From NCBI RefSeq assembly GCF_000745855.1, contig NZ_JQKD01000004.1, forward strand, positions 124,001 to 188,000: a DNA stretch of 64,000 bases, in the 5' to 3' direction. Source of the stretch: Xenophilus azovorans DSM 13620 (GTDB lineage: Bacteria; Pseudomonadota; Gammaproteobacteria; Burkholderiales; Burkholderiaceae_C). A program made the translations under genes and the position numbers. Below, piece after piece: positions 53,641 through 62,434 of this stretch (positions are counted from its first letter, which is position 1; every line of letters starts with the position of its first letter). The notes under the pieces were generated by a model. That model made no database searches. It saw only the letters and a list, made by a program, of their open reading frames with translations, and was not told where the DNA came from.

Positions 53641-55980
53641 TCAGCCCGGCAGCTCGAGCACCGCCTTGGCCAGGATGTTGCGCTGGATCTCGTTGCTGCC
53701 GCCGTAGATGCTGGCCGGGCGGGCCGAGAAGAACACGTGCGCCGGGTGCAGCGCGCCGCCCGGCAGCGCCATCGATGCGTCGCTCACGCCGGCGGCACCC
53801 GCGGTCTCGAGCATCAGGTCGGCCACCCGCTGCTGCGCCTCGGTGATCCAGACCTTCAGCATCGACACCTCGGCACCGAGTTCATGCCCGCGGCGCAGCA
53901 CCTCGACGCAGCGCACGAACATCGCCTCAAGGTCATCGATGTCCAGCCGCAGCTGCTCGTGCCGCGCGCGCCAGGCACCGTCGCGGTCAAGGCCGGTGGC
54001 GCGCGCCAGCTCCGCCAGGCGCGCGAATGGCGCGCGCGCGCCGCGCGGGTTGCCGATCATGATGCGCTCGCTGCCCAGCAGCGACTTGGCCATCGTCCAG
54101 CCCTGGTTCAGCCCGCCGACGAGGTTGGCCTTCGGCACGCGCACGTTGTCGAAGAAGGTCTCGCAGAACTCGGCGTTGCCGCCCAGGTTGCGGATGCGCT
54201 TGACGGTGATGCCGGGCGCGCGCATGTCCGCCAGCAGGAAGCTGATGCCTTCCTGCTTCTTGGCCTTGGGGTCGGTGCGCACGAGCATGAAGATCCAGTC
54301 GGCCTCGTGCGCGAACGAGGTCCAGATCTTCTGCCCGTTGACGACGAACTCGTCGCCGTCGAGCACGGCCGTCGTGCGCAGGCTGGCCAGGTCGGAGCCC
54401 GCCGAGGGCTCGGAGTAGCCCTGGCACCAGCGCACCTCGCCCGACAGGATGCGCGGCAGCACCTCGCGCTTCTGCTGCTCGGTGCCGTAGCGGATGATCA
54501 GCGGCCCGAGCATGATCACCGCCATGTTCGGCGCGATAACGATGCCGTGGCGGTCGAACTCCGACTGCAGCGCCACCTGCTCGTAGCCAGATAGCCCCAT
54601 GCCGCCGTAGGCCTTGGGCCAGTTCGGCGCCACCCAGCCCTTCTCGTGGAGCTTGTCGTGCCAGGCGCGCGTTTCCTTCAGGCTCATGCGGCTGGCCGGG
54701 AAGCGCCACGCGGGCGGGAAGTTCTCGGCCAGCCAGCGGCGCAGCTCGTCGCGGCGGATCGGCTGCTCGCCGCCGGCGATCAGCTCGGGCGCCGAGGCTT
54801 GGTCGCCGTCGCCGGCCAATTCGTTGTAGCGGCGCCGGTGCAGCGCCGCGTTGCCCAGCCAGGCCGCGCCGACCATCGCCTTCTTCAGGTACAGGCCGAT
54901 GTCGCATTCGTCGGTGTAGCCGATGCCGCCGTGCAGCTGGATGCAGCCCTTGGTGACCTCCAGCGCCGCCGCCGAGGCCCGTGCCTTGGCCTGGCTGGCG
55001 GCGATGGCCAGCCGCCGCGCATCGCTGCCATGCGTGTCGGCCGCCGCGGCCGCCTGCAGCACCACCGAGCGCGTGAGCTCGACCTGGATCAGCAGGTCTG
55101 CGGCGCGGTGCTGCAGCGCCTGGAAGCTGCCGATGGCGCGACCGAACTGCTCCCGCATCGCGATGTAGGCGACGCTGGTTTCGAGCGCCTGGCTCATCAC
55201 GCCCAGCAGCTCGGCGGCTTCGGCGATGCGCGCCAGGTCGAGCGCGCGCTGCAGCACGCCCTGCGCGTGCGCCGGCCCGGCGACCAGCTGCGCGCCGGAG
55301 ACTTCGGCGCCCTCGAACCGCAGTTCGGTCCAGAAGCCGCCGTCCACGCGCGGTTGCGTGCTGGTCTGCAGGCCGCGCTGGCTGGCCTCCACCAGCAGCA
55401 GCAGCACACCCTGCGCGCCCTCCGCCGCCACCACGAAAGCGTCGGCCCCTGCGCCGCCGGCCACGAAGCGGCAGCGCCCGTCGAGCACGAAGCCCGCGCC
55501 GCGCGAAGCGGCTCGCGGGGCTTCGACGCTGCGGCGGCCTCCGGCAGCGTCGCCGTCGTCTTCATCCAGTTCATCGGCCTGCGCTCCGGCCGCCAGCGCG
55601 AGTTGCACCTCGCCGCGCGCCAGTGCCGGCAGCCAGCGCTCGCGCAGCGCCTGCGAGTCGCCGTGCAGCAGCGCCCAGGCCGGCAGCAGCGCACCGGCCA
55701 CCAGCGGCTCGGGCGCGAGCGCGCGGCCGCAGCGCTCTAGCAGCACCGCCGCCTCGCCGGCGCCGAGCCCGCTGCCGCCCAGCGCCTCGGGCAGGCACAG
55801 GCCGAGCCAGCCCAGGCCGGCCATGCGCCGCCAGCGCTCGCGGTCGTGCCCGGGCAGCGTGCCGCGCCATTCGCGCAGGCGACGGCCCGGGCCGTCGGCG
55901 GCGAAGAAGGCGGCGGCGGCGTCGCGCAGCATGCGTTGCACCTCGGTGGGTGCGTCGAGCCGTTCGGTCAGATCGATCAT
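53641..55980 (-). CDS. Fused double acyl-CoA dehydrogenase
   Basis: A 779-residue protein made of two ACADs. Residues 1 to about 390 are the degenerate type (REQFGRAIGSFQALQHRAADL, LHGGIGYTDECDIGLYLKKA, no catalytic loop). A linker of roughly 20 residues (DGDQASAPELIAGGEQPIRR) follows. The second half lacks a long N-terminal helix region but has CQGYSEPSAGSDLASL, NGQKIWTSFAHEAD, LLGSERIMIG and the loop IYGGSNEIQRNILAK. The order, degenerate then catalytic, is like mycobacterial FadE34-type fusions. It is equivalent to the separate gene pairs at 10757/9584 and 61274/62431. Start at MIDLTERLDAP. It leads the 55980-49092 unit. Confidence 0.93.
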   Translation of the reverse strand: MIDLTERLDAPTEVQRMLRDAAAAFFAADGPGRRLREWRGTLPGHDRERWRRMAGLGWLGLCLPEALGGSGLGAGEAAVLLERCGRALAPEPLVAGALLPAWALLHGDSQALRERWLPALARGEVQLALAAGAQADELDEDDGDAAGGRRSVEAPRAASRGAGFVLDGRCRFVAGGAGADAFVVAAEGAQGVLLLLVEASQRGLQTSTQPRVDGGFWTELRFEGAEVSGAQLVAGPAHAQGVLQRALDLARIAEAAELLGVMSQALETSVAYIAMREQFGRAIGSFQALQHRAADLLIQVELTRSVVLQAAAAADTHGSDARRLAIAASQAKARASAAALEVTKGCIQLHGGIGYTDECDIGLYLKKAMVGAAWLGNAALHRRRYNELAGDGDQASAPELIAGGEQPIRRDELRRWLAENFPPAWRFPASRMSLKETRAWHDKLHEKGWVAPNWPKAYGGMGLSGYEQVALQSEFDRHGIVIAPNMAVIMLGPLIIRYGTEQQKREVLPRILSGEVRWCQGYSEPSAGSDLASLRTTAVLDGDEFVVNGQKIWTSFAHEADWIFMLVRTDPKAKKQEGISFLLADMRAPGITVKRIRNLGGNAEFCETFFDNVRVPKANLVGGLNQGWTMAKSLLGSERIMIGNPRGARAPFARLAELARATGLDRDGAWRARHEQLRLDIDDLEAMFVRCVEVLRRGHELGAEVSMLKVWITEAQQRVADLMLETAGAAGVSDASMALPGGALHPAHVFFSARPASIYGGSNEIQRNILAKAVLELPG

Positions 55981-56146
55981 GGACTCTCGCCTCGGGTTCA
56001 GGTCCTGGCATCGGATTCGGGCTTGCCGGGGTCGCCGCCCTGCGGCGCCACCCCGGCGGCACAACGTCAGCGCGCGGCGCGCCCTGCCGCACCCCGGGTG
56101 CCGGCCCCTGGTGCTGCCCTCCATCCTGTGGCATCGTTGAGTCTAA

Positions 56147-56160
56147 CAAACACTCGTTTG
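56147..56160. promoter_or_regulatory. Shared 14-bp inverted-repeat operator candidate, site 4
   Basis: CAAACACTCGTTTG, with perfect CAAAC/GTTTG arms, 16 bases before the SDR start and 167 bases upstream of the fused ACAD start on the other strand. A second half-site, CTAAC, overlaps just upstream (56143-56147). Confidence 0.62.
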
Positions 56161-56175
56161 GCAAAGGAGCGGTCG

Positions 56176-56934
56176 ATGTTCAGCGGAAAAGCTCTCGAAA
56201 ACAAGGTCGCGATCGTCACCGGCGCCGGCCAGGGCATCGGCGCGGGCATCGCGCGCGCTTACGGCGCGCAAGCCGCCAAGGTCGCGGTGGTCGACTGGAA
56301 CCTCGAGACCGCCGAGCAGGTGGCGCAGTCGATCCGCGACGCCGGCGGGCAGGCCGCGGCGTTCAAGTGTGACGTGGCCGACCGTGCCGCCGTGGACGCG
56401 ATGGTGGCGGCGGTGGTGGCGAAGTTCGGCCCGGTGGACGTGCTCGTCAACAACGCCGGCATCACGCGTACGGCGATGCTGCACAAGATGAGCGCGCACC
56501 AGTGGCAGCAGGTGATCGACGTGCACCTCACGGGCAGCTTCAACTGCCTGCAGGCGGTCGTGGACGGCATGATGGAACGCCAGCGCGGCTGGATCATCAA
56601 CACCATTTCCACCGCCGGCATCCTGGGCACCATCGGCCAGATCAATTACGGCTCGGCCAAGGCCGGGCTGATCGGCTTCACCAAGTCGGCCGCGCGCGAA
56701 CTGGCGCGCTACAACATCATCGTCAACTGCGTCGCCCCGGGCGCGGCTACGCCGATGACGGAGACCATCCGCACCGACGAGCGCTTCAAGCAGCGCACGC
56801 TCGATCGCATTCCGCTGGGCCGCTGGGCCGAGCCGGAGGAGATTGCGCCGGTGTGGGTGTTCCTGGCCAGCGAAGGCGCGAGCTACGTGACCGGGCAGCT
56901 GATCGGCGTGGACGGCGGCATGTCGATCCACTGA
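56176..56934 (+). CDS. Short-chain dehydrogenase/reductase (FabG-like)
   Basis: A 252-residue classical SDR with VAIVTGAGQGIGAGIA, acidic strand-2 end VVDWN (NAD-type), VLVNNAGITRTAML, NTISTAGILGTIGQINYGSAKAG (Ser, Tyr, Lys) and a closing VTGQLIGVDGGMSIH. Start at MFSGKALENK, preceded by AAAGGAG. It is divergent from the fused ACAD and followed four bases later by the NDP-forming synthetase gene. It probably oxidises a hydroxyacyl-CoA. Confidence 0.9.
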   Translation: MFSGKALENKVAIVTGAGQGIGAGIARAYGAQAAKVAVVDWNLETAEQVAQSIRDAGGQAAAFKCDVADRAAVDAMVAAVVAKFGPVDVLVNNAGITRTAMLHKMSAHQWQQVIDVHLTGSFNCLQAVVDGMMERQRGWIINTISTAGILGTIGQINYGSAKAGLIGFTKSAARELARYNIIVNCVAPGAATPMTETIRTDERFKQRTLDRIPLGRWAEPEEIAPVWVFLASEGASYVTGQLIGVDGGMSIH

Positions 56935-56938
56935 CCCC

Positions 56939-59068
56939 ATGGCCTCGCCCACCGCTTCCCGCGGCTCGCTCGCGCCGCTGTTCGAACCGCGAGCGATCGC
57001 CGTCTACGGCGCGTCGTCCGACCCCACCAAGATCGGCGGCCGTCCGCTGGATTTCCTCAAGTCCAGCGGCTTCGACGGGGCCTTGTACCCGATCAACCCG
57101 AAGGCGGCGCAGATCCAGGGCCTGCCCGCATTCGCCACCGTCAGCGCGGTGCCCGGGCCGGTGGATCTGGCCATCGTGGCCGTGCCGGCACCTGGCGTGC
57201 TGGCCGCGCTTGAGGACTGCGCGGCCAAGGGCGTGGGCGGCGCGGTCGTGCTCAGCTCGGGTTTCGCCGAAACCGGCGGCCAGGGCATTGCATGGCAGGC
57301 CGGCATCTCGGCGCTGGCGCGGCGCACCGGCATGCGCGTGGTCGGTCCCAACTGCATGGGGCTGATCAACGTGCGGCGGCGCCTGCTCGGCACCTTCACG
57401 CCCAGCGCCGCCGGCTTCGGCCTGGTACCGGGCCGCATCAGCCTGGTCAGCCAGAGCGGCGCCTTCGGGGGCTACTGCCTGTCGCTGATCCGGCAGCGCG
57501 GTCTGGGGCTGAATTTGTGGATCACCACCGGCAACCAGTGCGACGTGGATGTCGCCGACTGCATCACCCATTTCGCGGACGACGACGGCACGCAGGTCAT
57601 CGTGACCTACCTCGAGGCCGCCACCGACAAGGACCGCCTGGTCGCCGCGCTGGCGCTGGCGCGCGAGCGCGGCAAGCGCGTCGTCGTCATGAAGGTCGGG
57701 CGCTCGGAGGCGGGCGCGCAGGCGGCGGCATCGCACACTGCGTCGCTGGCCGGCTCGGACCAGGTCTACGAAGGCCTGTTCCGCCAGTACGGCGTCTGGC
57801 GCGCGCGCAGCATCGACGAGTTGTTCGACGTGGCCTATGCCTGCTCGGTGAACGCGCCGGCGCCGCTCGGGCGGCGTCTGGGCCTGCTCACCGTGTCGGG
57901 CGGCGTCGGCGCACTGATGGCCGACGTGGCCAGCGACTGCGCGCTCGACGTGGCGCCGATGCCCGAGGACGCGCAGCGCCGGCTGAAGGAACTGGTGCCG
58001 TTCTGCGGTCCGCGCAACCCGGTGGACATGACGGCACAGCTCGTCAACGATCTCACGCTGTTCGGCAGCAACTTCCAGATCATGCTGGAGGAAGGCGGCT
58101 ACGACGTGGTGGTGGCGTTCCTGTCCAGCGTCGGCCAGGTGACGGAGCTGAGCCGCTCGCTGCTGGAGCAGCTGCAGGCCGTGCTGCGGCGTTTCCCCGA
58201 TCGGGCCGTGGTCTTCTCGTCGCTGGCCTCCCCCGAGGTGCGCAGGATGTACGAGGCCGCCGGCGTGCTGCTCTTCGACGAGCCCACGCGTGCCGTGCGC
58301 GCCGCCGCGGCGCTGGTGTACTTCGCCGAACAGTCGCGGCGCGCGGCGCAGGCCGACCCGCCGCCCGCCCTGCCCGCGGGTGCACTGCCGCCGCCGGTAC
58401 GGGCCATCAACGAGACGCAGGCCAAGACCATCCTTGCCAGTGCCGGCATCGCTGCCGTGCCAGAACGCATCGCGGCGGATGAGGACGCCGCCGCACGCGA
58501 GGCCGCGGCACTGGGTTACCCCGTGGTGCTGAAGATCGCCTCGGCCGACATCGCGCACAAGAGCGAGATCGGCGGCGTGATCGTGGGCCTGGCCGACGAG
58601 GCGCAGCTGCGCAAGGCGTTCCGCACCTTGACGCAGCGCGCCGCCACGCACGCCCCGCAGGCGCGCGTTGACGGCGTGGTCGTGGCGCGCATGGCCGAGC
58701 GCGGCGTCGAGACCATCCTCGGCGTCGTGCGCGATCCGGTGTTCGGGGCCGTGGTGATGTTCGGGTTGGGTGGGGTCTTCGTCGAGGCCTTCCAGGACGT
58801 GGCCTTCCGCGTCGCGCCGTTCGGCGTGGCCGAGGCGCGCGCGATGATCGGCGAGGTCAAGGGCCGTGTGCTGCTGCGCGGCGTGCGCGGGCAACCGCCG
58901 GCCGACGAAGACGCGCTGGCCGCGGCGCTGGCGGCGCTGTCGGTCTACGCGGCGCGCCACACCGACGGCATCGAGAGCATCGACATCAACCCGCTGCTGG
59001 TGCTGCCGCGCGGCCGCGGCGTGCAGGCGCTCGATGCCCTGATCGTGCCCACGACGGGCGCGGCCTGA
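56939..59068 (+). CDS. NDP-forming acyl-CoA synthetase (fused alpha-beta, ACD/Pat-like)
   Basis: A 709-residue protein with the CoA-binding domain (FEPRAIAVYGASSDPTKIGG, NPKAAQIQGL), succinyl-CoA-ligase-like domains with GPNCMGLIN, SQSGAFGG and ASHTASLAGSD whose His266 is the phosphorylated-His position, and a C-terminal ATP-grasp half (NETQAKTILASAGI, YPVVLKIASADIAHKSEIGGV, EGVETILGVVRDPVFG-like region, DINPLLVLP). It makes or uses acyl-CoA with ATP or ADP and phosphate, a reversible and cheaper route than AMP-forming ligases. It could recover ATP from a pathway acyl-CoA or activate an acid. Confidence 0.92.
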   Translation: MASPTASRGSLAPLFEPRAIAVYGASSDPTKIGGRPLDFLKSSGFDGALYPINPKAAQIQGLPAFATVSAVPGPVDLAIVAVPAPGVLAALEDCAAKGVGGAVVLSSGFAETGGQGIAWQAGISALARRTGMRVVGPNCMGLINVRRRLLGTFTPSAAGFGLVPGRISLVSQSGAFGGYCLSLIRQRGLGLNLWITTGNQCDVDVADCITHFADDDGTQVIVTYLEAATDKDRLVAALALARERGKRVVVMKVGRSEAGAQAAASHTASLAGSDQVYEGLFRQYGVWRARSIDELFDVAYACSVNAPAPLGRRLGLLTVSGGVGALMADVASDCALDVAPMPEDAQRRLKELVPFCGPRNPVDMTAQLVNDLTLFGSNFQIMLEEGGYDVVVAFLSSVGQVTELSRSLLEQLQAVLRRFPDRAVVFSSLASPEVRRMYEAAGVLLFDEPTRAVRAAAALVYFAEQSRRAAQADPPPALPAGALPPPVRAINETQAKTILASAGIAAVPERIAADEDAAAREAAALGYPVVLKIASADIAHKSEIGGVIVGLADEAQLRKAFRTLTQRAATHAPQARVDGVVVARMAERGVETILGVVRDPVFGAVVMFGLGGVFVEAFQDVAFRVAPFGVAEARAMIGEVKGRVLLRGVRGQPPADEDALAAALAALSVYAARHTDGIESIDINPLLVLPRGRGVQALDALIVPTTGAA

Positions 59069-59186
59069 GCGCCCCGGTCGACCGGATGCGGCTGGCGCTT
59101 CAACCCGTTGCCTGGTGGGTGAGCCCGCTGCGCGGCACCTCGAGGCCGCTGCCTGGACGCGGCCCGCTTTTGCGCCCGACAGCGGC

Positions 59187-59220
59187 GCGTGCGGCCGGGC
59201 CCGACGAACCGGCCGCACGC
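59187..59220. terminator. Strong bidirectional hairpin between converging genes
   Basis: GCGTGCGGCCGG (59187-59198) pairs perfectly over 12 bp with CCGGCCGCACGC (59209-59220), loop GCCCGACGAA. It separates the synthetase (stop 59068) from the NmrA gene (stop 59229). U-tracts are poor on both sides. Confidence 0.65.
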
Positions 59221-59228
59221 ACACAAAG

Positions 59229-60089
59229 TCAGGCGGCGCCGAACGCTGCCGCGTGGGCCTTGGCGAACTCCGCGAACGTGCGCGCCGGTCGGCCCGTGAC
59301 CTTGGGCACCGTGTCGAGCACGCCCGCCAGGTAGCCCGGCGGCGCGAGGGCATACAGCTCGTTCATCGCATCGGCCAGGGACTCGGGCATGCCCATGCCG
59401 GTCATCGCCTGCTTCGCCTGTTCCAGTGTGATCGCCACGTAGCGCACCGGGCGCCCCGCCGCCGCGCTGAGGGCGGCAGCCACCTCCGCGCCGCTCAAGG
59501 CCTGCGGCCCCGTCACCGGGTAGGCCTGGTTCTCGTGCCCGGGTTTGGTCAGCGCCTGCACGGCCACGGCGGCGATGTCGCGCGCGTCGATCCAGCTGAC
59601 CTTGCCCTCGCCGAGCGGCATGTAGAACTCGCCCTTCTCGCGGATGGCCTGGGCGTACATCAGCAGGTTCTGCATGAAGAAGCCGGGCTGCACGAAGGTC
59701 CAGGCCATGCCGGACTCCTGCACCTGCTGCTGGTTCTCGCCTAGCCAGCGGCCGATCTGCACCGGCGAATCCGGGGCCGCGCCGATGCCGGTGGACATGA
59801 CGAAGTGCTTGACGCCCGCAGTTTTTGCCGCAGTGATGAGCGCGGCGCGCATCTGCACCTGGTCGGGCACCAGCGGGGTGACCACGAAGACCTTGTCGAC
59901 GCCGCCCAGCGCGGCGGGCAGCGTCCGCGGCTCGCGCAGGTCGCCGGCGGCCGTCTGCACGCCGCGCGCATTCAGCTCGCGCGCCTTGGCGGCATCGCGC
60001 ACCAGCGCCTTGAACGGCAGCTTCGCCTCCTGCAGCAGCCGCACCACCTCGCTGCCGATCGTTCCCGTTCCTCCGACGACCAGAATCAT
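59229..60089 (-). CDS. NmrA-like NAD(P)-binding protein
   Basis: A 286-residue atypical SDR of the NmrA/HSCARG branch. It has VVGGTGTIGSEVVRLL at the N terminus, ALVRDAAKARELNARG, VDKVFVVTPLVPDQV and a WTFVQPGFFMQN loop, without a classical YxxxK. These proteins bind NAD(P)H as redox sensors or act as quinone/oxido-reductases. It is divergent from the HxlR regulator at 60221, a common pairing, and is probably controlled by it. No direct link with the acyl-CoA genes is visible. Confidence 0.88.
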   Translation of the reverse strand: MILVVGGTGTIGSEVVRLLQEAKLPFKALVRDAAKARELNARGVQTAAGDLREPRTLPAALGGVDKVFVVTPLVPDQVQMRAALITAAKTAGVKHFVMSTGIGAAPDSPVQIGRWLGENQQQVQESGMAWTFVQPGFFMQNLLMYAQAIREKGEFYMPLGEGKVSWIDARDIAAVAVQALTKPGHENQAYPVTGPQALSGAEVAAALSAAAGRPVRYVAITLEQAKQAMTGMGMPESLADAMNELYALAPPGYLAGVLDTVPKVTGRPARTFAEFAKAHAAAFGAA

Positions 60090-60181
60090 CTTTCATGCCC
60101 TTTCGATGGCTTCGCGGCACACGCTGCCGCACCACCGGCCGGCACCTGTCGCCTTCCGGTGGCGGCCATTCTCGGATCGTC

Positions 60182-60216
60182 GGTTACTATCGGCAAGTAG
60201 GTACCTTGAAGTAACC
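60182..60216. promoter_or_regulatory. HxlR operator candidate (nested inverted repeats)
   Basis: GGTTACT (60182-60188) pairs with AGTAACC (60210-60216), and between them lies the perfect palindrome AGGTACCT (60199-60206). It sits in the 131-base divergent region, five bases before the HxlR ATG, the usual place for an HxlR autoregulatory site. Confidence 0.55.
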
Positions 60217-60220
60217 ACCG

Positions 60221-60625
60221 ATGCCACGCCAAGCACCGCCGCCCGTCTGCCCCGTCGACGCCCTGCTGCGCCTGCTGATGGGCTCATGGACCAGCTACAT
60301 CCTGTGGCACCTGCGGCGCGACGGACCGATGCGCTTCGGCGCGCTGCTGCGCGCCGTTCCCGGGCTGTCGGCCAAAGTGCTGACGCAGCGGCTTCGCCTG
60401 CTCGAGGAGCGCGGCATCGTGTTCCGCGACCATGTGCCGTCGATACCGCCCGCAGTGTCGTACGGCCTTACGGAGCAGGGCCAGGAACTCGGGGGCGTCT
60501 TCGACGCGCTCGAGGCTGTCTCGAGCAGATGGTTGGCGAGGGCGCGCGGCGCCAACGAACAAGCCCAGGCACCTCCGACGGCGCGAAGAAAGCAGGCGAA
60601 TGCACGGGCGGCGCGCACGCCCTGA
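60221..60625 (+). CDS. HxlR family transcriptional regulator
   Basis: A 134-residue winged-helix regulator with the HxlR pattern CPVDALLRLLMGSWTSYILWHLRRDGPMRFGALLRAVPGLSAKVLTQRLRLLEERGIV and VSYGLTEQGQEL. Cys10 in PPVCPV is at the position of the redox-sensing cysteine of many HxlR proteins. The C-terminal 30 residues are Ala/Arg-rich. It probably controls the divergent NmrA gene and itself. Confidence 0.9.
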   Translation: MPRQAPPPVCPVDALLRLLMGSWTSYILWHLRRDGPMRFGALLRAVPGLSAKVLTQRLRLLEERGIVFRDHVPSIPPAVSYGLTEQGQELGGVFDALEAVSSRWLARARGANEQAQAPPTARRKQANARAARTP

Positions 60626-60712
60626 CACCGTGCCTCGTGCAAGAAGGACGCCTGCAGGTGGAAATGGCGCTCCAGGGGACGCGGGGGCCGCAGCGCGCCG
60701 GCCACGCTCAGA

Positions 60713-61171
60713 TCAGACCAGGTCGTCCACACGCCCGCGACGCATCATCAGCTTCTCGCTGAACTCGAAGACCTGCTGCTCGCGCTGGTTGAACACCCTC
60801 ACCCGCCCCTGCATGATGCCGCGCTTGCCGTCGGAGAGGTTCTTCTTGCCCTCGACGGTGATCTCGGCGCGCAGGGTGTCGCCCGGCCGCACCGGCACGG
60901 TGAACTTGAAGTCGGTGAGCTCGAGCGCGGCGATCGTCGCCGGACCCAGGATCTCTTCCATCATCCCGGCGGCCAGCGCCGCCGTCAGCAGGCCGGGGCA
61001 GATGCGGCCCCCGAAGTCGGTGTGCTTCTTCGCGAACTCCTCGTTGATGAAGATCGGCAGCTTCAGCCCGGCCAGGCTCGTGAAGAGCACGATGTCGGTC
61101 TCGGTGACGGTCCGGCCGTAGCTGCGGAACACGTCGCCGGGGTTGAGGTCGTCGAGCGAGCGGTTGGACAT
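60713..61171 (-). CDS. MaoC-like hotdog protein lacking the catalytic dyad
   Basis: A 152-residue single-hotdog protein that starts MSNRSLDDLNPGDVFRSYG. VTETDIVLFTSLAGLKLPIFIN aligns with the MaoC motif, but the Asp position is Leu36 and the His position Phe41. GGRICPGLLTAALAAGMM replaces the AHG helix. TDFKFTVPVRPGDTLRAEITV is a normal hotdog strand set. Hydratase activity is doubtful; thioesterase or partner roles are possible. It is divergent from the ACAD pair at 61274, with operator site 5 between. Confidence 0.83.
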   Translation of the reverse strand: MSNRSLDDLNPGDVFRSYGRTVTETDIVLFTSLAGLKLPIFINEEFAKKHTDFGGRICPGLLTAALAAGMMEEILGPATIAALELTDFKFTVPVRPGDTLRAEITVEGKKNLSDGKRGIMQGRVRVFNQREQQVFEFSEKLMMRRGRVDDLV

Positions 61172-61217
61172 GGCATCTCCTGGGTGTTCGGGCTCGGGTT
61201 CGGCCCGAGACAGCAAA

Positions 61218-61231
61218 CTAACGATTGGTAG
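61218..61231. promoter_or_regulatory. Shared 14-bp inverted-repeat operator candidate, site 5
   Basis: CTAACGATTGGTAG, one mismatch (GGT for GTT) from the consensus. It overlaps a TAGAAT (61229-61234) that looks like a plus-strand -10, 40 bases before the ACAD start; the same hexamer is next to site 3. It lies between the divergent genes 60713-61171 and 61274. Confidence 0.58.
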
Positions 61232-61273
61232 AATACTGTAGCCTGAAGGTGCTGACCAACCGGACCTGTCCTC

Positions 61274-62434
61274 ATGCTGTTCTTCGAGCCCGCACTCCCG
61301 CTGCCCGCCGTTGGCGAACGCACGGCCACGTTGCGCGCGCAGGTGCGTCGGTTCATCGCCGACGAGTTGGCCAGCGGCGGCTTCGAGCCGCAGTGCAACT
61401 CGTGGACCGAGGGCCTGGGCGGTGCGTTCAGCCGCCGGCTCGGCGCTCGGGGCTGGATCGGCTACCACTGGCCGGTGGCCTACGGCGGGCGCGGCGGCAG
61501 CGCCTTCGACACGCTGACGATCAACGAGGAGCTGCTCGCCGCCGGCGCCCCCGTGGCCGCGCACTGGATCGCCGCGCGCCAGAGCGCGCCGCTGCTGATG
61601 CGCTTCGGCAGCGAGGCGCAGCGGCAGGCGTTCCTGCCGCGCATCGCCGCCGGCGACACCTACTTCGCCATCGGCATGAGCGAGCCCGACGTGGGCTCCG
61701 ACCTCGCCTCCGTTCGCACGCGGGCCGAGCCTTCAGGCGCGCGCTGGCGGCTCGACGGCCGCAAGGTCTGGACCAGCGGCGCCCACATCGCGCATTACGC
61801 AATCGTGCTGTGCCGCACCGCCCCCGCCGACCCCACGGCCCGCCACGCCGGGCTGAGCCAGTTCATCGTCGATTTGAAGGCCCCGGGCGTGACGATCCGC
61901 CCGATCCTCATGCTCGATGGCAGCCACCACTTCAACGAGGTGACGTTCGACGGCGTCGAGCTGCCGGCCGAGTGCCTGGTCGGCCAGGCAGGCGACGGCT
62001 GGAAGCAGGTGACGAGCGAGCTCGCCTACGAGCGCAGCGGGCCCGAGCGATTCCTAAGCACGATGCCGATCGTCGAGCGCTGTCTGCGCCTCGTGCTGGA
62101 GGCGCCCGCCGCTGGGTCCGATGCAGCGGCCGGCCGGCTGCTCGCGCGGCTGATCACGCTGCGCAACATGAGCCTGGCGATCTGGGGCGCGCTCGAGGCC
62201 GGGCGCTCGCCGGCCATCGAAGCAGCGATGGTGAAGGACCTGGGCACGAACTTCGAGCGCGACACGCTGGAGATCGTGCGCGAGGCGATCGATGCCGACG
62301 AGCGCGTCGCGGGCGATGCCGTGCTGGCCGGCTTGCTCGCCAGCGCCTGGCCGCTGGCGCCCACCTACAACCTGCGCGGCGGCACCAACGAGGTCTTGCG
62401 CAACATGATCGCCAAGCAACTGCAGGCACGATGA
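61274..62434 (+). CDS. Acyl-CoA dehydrogenase, catalytic-type subunit
   Basis: A 386-residue ACAD. It has GWIGYHWPVAYGGRGGS, FAIGMSEPDVGSDLASVRT, DGRKVWTSGAHIAHY and the closing loop LRGGTNEVLRNMIAKQLQ. The loop Glu follows GGTN, as in the FadE26-like branch. AYERSGPERFLS lies on helix G. The next gene (62431) overlaps it by 4 bases and encodes the degenerate partner type, so the two probably form one heteromeric enzyme. Confidence 0.91.
   Translation: MLFFEPALPLPAVGERTATLRAQVRRFIADELASGGFEPQCNSWTEGLGGAFSRRLGARGWIGYHWPVAYGGRGGSAFDTLTINEELLAAGAPVAAHWIAARQSAPLLMRFGSEAQRQAFLPRIAAGDTYFAIGMSEPDVGSDLASVRTRAEPSGARWRLDGRKVWTSGAHIAHYAIVLCRTAPADPTARHAGLSQFIVDLKAPGVTIRPILMLDGSHHFNEVTFDGVELPAECLVGQAGDGWKQVTSELAYERSGPERFLSTMPIVERCLRLVLEAPAAGSDAAAGRLLARLITLRNMSLAIWGALEAGRSPAIEAAMVKDLGTNFERDTLEIVREAIDADERVAGDAVLAGLLASAWPLAPTYNLRGGTNEVLRNMIAKQLQAR

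Noticed and set aside
56786-59353. An 855-codon minus-strand open frame
   Set aside because: Shadow of the NDP-forming synthetase on the other strand; low-complexity composition.
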